Shown: positions 60,029 to 64,000 of the stretch, piece by piece
How positions within the stretch are numbered: the first letter of the stretch is position 1
Layout: every line of letters begins with the position of its first letter
From: Planctomycetota bacterium
GTDB taxonomy: Bacteria; Planctomycetota; UBA1135; GCA-002686595
NCBI GenBank assembly: GCA_022446815.1
Contig: JAKVCD010000040.1
Span: 62,001 to 126,000 of the forward strand
Reading direction: 5' to 3'
DNA: 64,000 nucleotides
Notes under the pieces: generated by a model
Database searches by the model: none
What the model saw: only the letters and a program-made list of their open reading frames with translations
What the model was told of the DNA's origin: nothing
Translations under genes and position numbers: made by a program

Positions 60029-61930
60029 ATGAGCTCACGGACCCTCAAGCTGGTCCTTGTAATCTGCCTCGGGGCGTTAGCGCTTCGAGTGGGCTACGTC
60101 TTTGAAGCTCAAGACAACCCGATGCAGCAGGCGCCCCAGATGGACGCTCGCTACCACCTTGAATGGGCAGAGGCGCTCTTATCCGGAGAAGACCACCACC
60201 CAGGCCCCTTCTTTCGCGCGCCGCTCTACCCCTGGTTTTTAGCGGCCGCACTGTGGCTAGGAGGTGGCTCCATCACCGCTGCGCTACTCCTGCAGGCTCT
60301 CCTCGGGGCGCTCACCACGTTTCTGACCTTCTGCGTCGCGCGTCGGGCCTTCCCCCGGTCAGGTCCGCTCGGCCCATGCCTTTCTGCGCTCCTTGTCGCG
60401 GCGAACTGGGTCCTGATCTACTTCGACGGAGAGCTGCTCCTTCCAGCTCTAGCTATCCCTCTCCAGCTCAACGCACTCTTGCAAACGCTCGCTCTGGGAG
60501 AAGAGCGCAGGCCTCGTCAGGCAGCCATTACAGGCCTCTCATGGGGCCTTGCCGCCATTGTTCGACCGAATGTGCTCGCCTTCCTATGCGCCTTGGGCCT
60601 TTGGGAGGTCCTGAGGCGCCCTAGGAAGGCCCTGGTGCCCATAATGCTCGCCTTAGGCGCCGCGACACCCATCTTGCCGATAGCGGCTTACAACGCCTCA
60701 CAGGGAGACACTGTCCTGATCAGCTCCCAGGCAGGCTTAAACCTCTGGATCGGTAACAACCCAAACTCTGACGGGGTCACCGCTGTTGTCCCCGGCACTC
60801 GCCCAGACTGGTGGGGTGGGCACCGAGACTCCATCCTGCAAGCTGAACAAGCTGAAGGGGGTCCCCTGAGGCCTTCTGAGGTCTCTAGGTATTACAGTTT
60901 TCGGGCCCTTGCCTGGGCGATGGAAAAGCCTGGGGACTTCATCGAGCACCAGCTCTTCAAGCTTCGCCTCCTCATCGCTCACAGAGAGCTAGGCAATAAC
61001 GCGGATGTTGACTTCGTCGCTCAGCGATTCAGCATGATCATGAGGGCCCTCCCCCCCTCTTTTGCGCTGCTTTTCGGACTCGGTCTCACCGGACTCCTCT
61101 TAGGTATTTGCAGGAGAGAGCTCCGCCCTGCCATCCCCGCCTACTTAACGATCTACGCGGCAACGATCGTCGCTTTTTTTGTCTGCTCGCGATTCCGGGC
61201 TCCGCTCATCCCCATCCTGGCGTGCGGAGCTGGACACGCCCTCGCATGGCTATGGCATGCTGCCCGGAATCGACCCAAGCAGGCCTTAGGAGCGGCCCTC
61301 TGCGCCGTGGCACTCGCGGGCCTATCCCTACTCTCCAGCCCTGCGAAGAGCGACTCAGACGCTCCCGGACAGTGGCAGCTGGGCGTCGCAGCCTGGAGAT
61401 CAGGGTCTCATGACGCGGCCCTCGAGCACTTCAGGGCCTCCCTCAAGAGCCGCCCGGACTACTGGTACGCCTGGAGAGACCTTGGAGCCGTGCTCCTCGA
61501 CAAGGGTGACTTGCCATCCGCTCACGAAGCACTCCAAAGCGGACTAGAGATAAGGCCACACGAACCCCAACTCTCCGATCTCCTTGCCGAGGTCTACTTC
61601 CGAGAGGGGTCAGCAGCACGCCTCTTAGAGCATGGGGAAGCGCTCCTAGCGGCCAGGCCTGAACATGCCAACGCCCACTACCACATGGCACGAGCAGCGC
61701 TTCTCGAAGACGACATAGACCGAGCGAAGGCTCAACTACAAGCTGGACTCAGCCTCAACCCAAACAACTTCAGCTGCCTCTTCCTTAGCTCCAGGATCCT
61801 GTCCGGAACGGGCGACTTATCTTCGGCCTGCGAGATGATACGAGCCGCGCAACGCGCAGCCCAACTAAGCCACAGCCAGGCCGATAGTGCCCTGGCAGCT
61901 GATGAGCTCTCCAGGCTCGGCTGCCCCTAA
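60029..61930 (+). CDS. PMT/ArnT-type membrane glycosyltransferase with C-terminal TPR domain
   Basis: A 633-residue protein. The first ~420 residues form a multi-span membrane domain of the GT39/GT83 (dolichyl-phosphate mannosyltransferase-like) type. It has the external motif MDARYHLEWAEALLSGED and the APLYPWF motif, and later GLNLWIGNNPNSDGV. Residues ~445-620 are TPR repeats (AAWRSGSHDAALEHFRASLK, DLGAVLLDKGDLPSAHEALQ, MARAALLEDDIDRAKAQLQA). Family members transfer a sugar from a lipid carrier to a lipid or protein outside the membrane. The acceptor is unknown; secreted proteins encoded near by could be targets, but this is a guess. Confidence 0.83.
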   Translation: MSSRTLKLVLVICLGALALRVGYVFEAQDNPMQQAPQMDARYHLEWAEALLSGEDHHPGPFFRAPLYPWFLAAALWLGGGSITAALLLQALLGALTTFLTFCVARRAFPRSGPLGPCLSALLVAANWVLIYFDGELLLPALAIPLQLNALLQTLALGEERRPRQAAITGLSWGLAAIVRPNVLAFLCALGLWEVLRRPRKALVPIMLALGAATPILPIAAYNASQGDTVLISSQAGLNLWIGNNPNSDGVTAVVPGTRPDWWGGHRDSILQAEQAEGGPLRPSEVSRYYSFRALAWAMEKPGDFIEHQLFKLRLLIAHRELGNNADVDFVAQRFSMIMRALPPSFALLFGLGLTGLLLGICRRELRPAIPAYLTIYAATIVAFFVCSRFRAPLIPILACGAGHALAWLWHAARNRPKQALGAALCAVALAGLSLLSSPAKSDSDAPGQWQLGVAAWRSGSHDAALEHFRASLKSRPDYWYAWRDLGAVLLDKGDLPSAHEALQSGLEIRPHEPQLSDLLAEVYFREGSAARLLEHGEALLAARPEHANAHYHMARAALLEDDIDRAKAQLQAGLSLNPNNFSCLFLSSRILSGTGDLSSACEMIRAAQRAAQLSHSQADSALAADELSRLGCP

Positions 61931-62097
61931 CGGCCGAGCGAGCTCCAGGCAGAGTCCTCTAGTTGGAGAGGGTCCGGCTTCCAACTGTGGCTCCGCGATC
62001 AGCAACTTCAATAGGACTCTACCTCTGAAGGAATCAACAGAAGGAAGCCAAGCCCATGAACCGCTGCTTCCGCGCCAGGATAGGTGAGCTAAAGAGA

Positions 62098-62129
62098 AGC
62101 GGCGCCTCTCCGAAGAGAGACGCCGCTTT
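62098..62129 (-). terminator. hairpin terminator for the minus-strand gene at 62176
   Basis: AAGCGGCG (62098-62105) pairs with CGCCGCTT (62122-62129), and CTCTC pairs with GAGAG inside, with one C-A mismatch and a CGAA loop. On the minus strand it is followed by a short CTCTTTA, so the T-run is weak. On the plus strand it is followed by TGTTTG. Confidence 0.6.
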
Positions 62130-62175
62130 GTTTGATGATCACGCGGCGAACCGCGGGATCAGTCGCTTTGAGAAC

Positions 62176-63540
62176 CTAGGCAGCCCAGGTGATCTCAAGG
62201 CCGTTGCTGAGGTTGAACTGCCCACCGCAGGGGGTGAGGTTCGGGTCGCGGTACCACAGCTGGTAGCGCTTGACGTCGCCAGCAGAGACGCCGCCGCCAG
62301 CGCCGACGTCGATGCTGGTAGCAGAGTCGCCGTTGGCATCCGCGAAGCGGACCTGGAGGCGGATAACACCACCACCAGCGCAACGGAGGCCGTCACCGAA
62401 CTGGATGCCGTCGCCAGTGTTGATGGCGTTGTTGCCCTGGAAGTAGAGGCCAGGCTGGCTCGCGGTAGCGCCAGTAGCGCTGAGGACGAGGTTCGCGCTA
62501 GCGATGCTGTTAGAGCCAGAGCCGACGAGGAGGGCACCGTTACCGGAGCCGTTCGCGCAGCCGCCGCCGTTGGTGCTGGGGTTGCCGCAGGGGCAAGCCG
62601 TCCCACCAGAGCCGTCACCGATGCAGTAGGAGGTGCCAACGTTGCCACCGCCGCTGCCACCAGCATCGCCGTACAAGACGTGCCGGAAGCTAGAGTAGGG
62701 GTTGCCACTCAAGTAACCACCGAAGAAGAAGCAGCCGCCGATGGCGCCATTGATGTCGACCTCGAAGACGTCCTCAGTGCCAAGACCAGTAGCAGCCGTC
62801 GTCACGTCCTGACCCACGAAGACGGTGCCGTCGCCGAAGGGGCAGCCGGTGCCGAGGGGACCAGCGGCGAGGACCCCGAAGGGATCGCCAGCCATGAGAG
62901 GGCCACCAGGGGTAGCGCCGCCGTTGGTCTCATAGTGGGACCAACCGAAGTTGTCGGTCGCGACAGCAGCGTCATAGAGCTGGTCGCAGTCGCCCTGCAT
63001 GGCGAACTCGTCGGTGGTGCCCTGAAGGTCGATGTCGATGATCCAGCAGCCGATGGCTGAGGAGCTTCCGCCACCGCCAGGAAGACCAGCCAGGCTGATC
63101 GTCGAGGTGGGAACGAGGAGCGTCGCATCCGAGCAGGGGGCGTAGCACTCGAAGTGAGCCACGTCGATGTCGACGAGGGGGTTCACCGCGCAGTACGAGA
63201 CCTGGAAGCCGTTGACGGTGTAGGCGTCAGCGGTGCCAGGCACGGAGTTGGGGCTGTCCACGGAGGACGTGCTGGGAAGACGACCAGAGTCGACCATGGT
63301 CTCAAGGCTTGTGAGACCGAGATAGAACCCGAGGTCGCAGGTGTTGTTGTAAATGGTGTCGGGGCCGAGGTTGGCCGTCGGCGCCTTGGCACGAGTCCAA
63401 GCACCGGTTGCGACGTGATAAGTGCCCGCGTTTTTAACGGGGCTGGTGACCGGGCGGAGCTTGGAGCTCGCATCGTTCTGAGCGAACGCTGCGGTGCTCA
63501 GCAAGACTGCGCTGGCCGCGAAAAGAGATGAACGAAGCAT
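62176..63540 (-). CDS. secreted protein with shared C-terminal domain
   Basis: The frame is open to 63618, but the ATG at 63540 has AGGAGA 7 bases upstream and starts a signal peptide (MLRSSLFAASAVLLSTAAFA), giving 454 residues. The N-terminal ~300 residues are beta-rich and Cys-containing with no family I know (PDTIYNNTCDLGFYLGLTSL, GCWIIDIDLQGTTDEFAMQG, SHYETNGGATPGGP). The C-terminal ~150 residues carry the shared domain: SYCIGDG, CPCGNPSTNGGGCANGSG, GLYFQGNNAINTG, FGDGLRCAGGGVIRLQ, YQLWYRDP and CGGQFNLSNGLEITWAA. They are very close to those of the gene at 51941. The ECF-type motif at 63668 lies upstream. Confidence 0.85.
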   Translation of the reverse strand: MLRSSLFAASAVLLSTAAFAQNDASSKLRPVTSPVKNAGTYHVATGAWTRAKAPTANLGPDTIYNNTCDLGFYLGLTSLETMVDSGRLPSTSSVDSPNSVPGTADAYTVNGFQVSYCAVNPLVDIDVAHFECYAPCSDATLLVPTSTISLAGLPGGGGSSSAIGCWIIDIDLQGTTDEFAMQGDCDQLYDAAVATDNFGWSHYETNGGATPGGPLMAGDPFGVLAAGPLGTGCPFGDGTVFVGQDVTTAATGLGTEDVFEVDINGAIGGCFFFGGYLSGNPYSSFRHVLYGDAGGSGGGNVGTSYCIGDGSGGTACPCGNPSTNGGGCANGSGNGALLVGSGSNSIASANLVLSATGATASQPGLYFQGNNAINTGDGIQFGDGLRCAGGGVIRLQVRFADANGDSATSIDVGAGGGVSAGDVKRYQLWYRDPNLTPCGGQFNLSNGLEITWAA

Positions 63541-63667
63541 GAAGAAGTCTCCTGAAAAGTACTTCTGAGAGTGTGGAGTAAACCTAGATAACTCGACGCC
63601 GTCCCCTGAGGCCTCCAAACGGAAGCTACACGGGCCTTGGAAGGCCCTAGACGGCTTCGAGGTCTAT

Positions 63668-63693
63668 GACGACCCCCTATCCGAATAGGTTCC
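63668..63693 (-). promoter_or_regulatory. ECF-type promoter motif before the 62176-63540 gene
   Basis: On the minus strand: GGAACC (63693-63688), a 16-base spacer, then CGTC (63671-63668). It is identical in its ten fixed bases and spacing to the motif at 54323. The start site would be about 120 bases upstream of the ATG at 63540, leaving a long leader. The same intergenic region also holds the short palindrome GGGCCTTGGAAGGCCC. Confidence 0.5.
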
Positions 63694-63774
63694 ACCAAGA
63701 GGCGTATGTGTCATCCTACCCCTAGACCATGATTTTGCGTACAGAATTGCATTCCTTATGTAAACAAGCCCTTT

Positions 63775-64000
63775 TCAGTCCATCTCAGGCTGGATAGGGG
63801 CCCCAAGGGAAATCACAAACACCTCGCCAGTCCATTCCACCGCGCCGGGGACACCAAAACCGACCTTTTGAGCCCCAAAGGTTAGGGTGAAATCGGCCCT
63901 CAGAGCCCCGGGGGCTGCGATCCCAGAGTCCACATCAAAGCCTGACGGCAAATCCAGGGCAACTACGCTCGCGCCAGAGTTCATGACAAGGGAGGCAACA
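63775..64000 (-). CDS. nnrE: NAD(P)H-hydrate epimerase (YjeF N-terminal domain), C-terminal part
   Basis: Only the last ~75 residues lie in the window; the frame stays open to the right edge. The segment SGASVVALDLPSGFDVDSG is the conserved late motif of the YjeF N-terminal (NnrE/AIBP) fold. It is followed by LRADFTLTFGAQKVGFG and a terminal strand, and the protein ends with this domain. NnrE epimerises damaged hydrated NAD(P)H so that the dehydratase NnrD can repair it. Whether the gene is a full NnrE cannot be judged here. It is oriented to run into the 62176 gene, with about 230 bases between. Confidence 0.82.
   Translation of the reverse strand, partial: VASLVMNSGASVVALDLPSGFDVDSGIAAPGALRADFTLTFGAQKVGFGVPGAVEWTGEVFVISLGAPIQPEMD

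Noticed and set aside
62056-63060. Plus-strand open frame of 334 codons
   Set aside because: It is antisense to the secreted shared-domain gene (62176-63540), which has a signal peptide, ribosome binding site and homologous domains. The plus frame gives a low-complexity Ala/Val/Asp product.

Overview
The window is gene-dense, high-GC bacterial DNA, and its traits point to a planctomycete. They are a double-length UvrA (a form known from the PVC group, e.g. chlamydiae), several HEAT-repeat secreted proteins and lipoproteins, sulfatase-fold lipoproteins, an exported multihaem cytochrome, and a family of exported proteins sharing one C-terminal domain. The phylum call is inference; no rRNA or tRNA gene lies in the window. 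No CRISPR array, IS element, phage or integrase was seen. No gene-free stretch exceeds about 250 bases.

Layout. 1-1915: hypothetical genes, including a GyrI-fold lipoprotein and a small Cys/Gly/Pro protein. 2025-5369: sdhCAB, a respiratory succinate dehydrogenase. 5376-6617: a soluble histidine kinase. 6866-8974: a large secreted HEAT protein with a bidirectional terminator. 9063-14900 (minus): an operon of NUDIX hydrolase, purM, TPR protein, degenerate alpha/beta-hydrolase, membrane spermidine-synthase-like protein and TPR protein. 14997-18879 (plus): dxr, rseP, UbiA-type prenyltransferase. 18876-20144 (minus): CCA-adding enzyme. 20211-20681: a short membrane-anchored protein. 20678-25540 (minus): ECF sigma factor, putative anti-sigma factor, TolC-family protein and HEAT lipoprotein, joined by 4-base overlaps. 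25670-37678 (minus): tandem uvrA, XPB helicase, XPB-associated protein, thiE, S26-like protease, thiL, tsaE. 37800-44071 (minus): inositol monophosphatase-family gene, dacB, M28 peptidase, galE, aroA. 44142-47090 (plus): purC, purE, mtnA and a Lys-tailed small protein. 47087-50210 (minus): CobW-type GTPase, glyA, MORN-type lipoprotein. 50303-63540: an export-rich region with two sulfatase-fold lipoproteins, two lamin-tail-domain paralogues, a pentahaem cytochrome, a sugar-dehydrogenase-like beta-propeller, a PMT-type glycosyltransferase and another protein with the shared C-terminal domain. The right edge cuts nnrE.

Two systems stand out. First, a DNA-repair operon couples a four-ATPase tandem UvrA to an XPB-type helicase and a partner protein through stop-start overlaps. 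Second, five exported proteins of unrelated N-terminal function end in the same C-terminal domain, which suggests a sorting or anchoring module. Two of those genes are preceded by identical ECF-type promoter motifs (GGAACC-N16-CGTC), and the ECF sigma gene has a similar motif, so an envelope regulon is possible. Many operon junctions are ATGA, GTGA or TTGA overlaps, and several convergent genes overlap at their stop codons.
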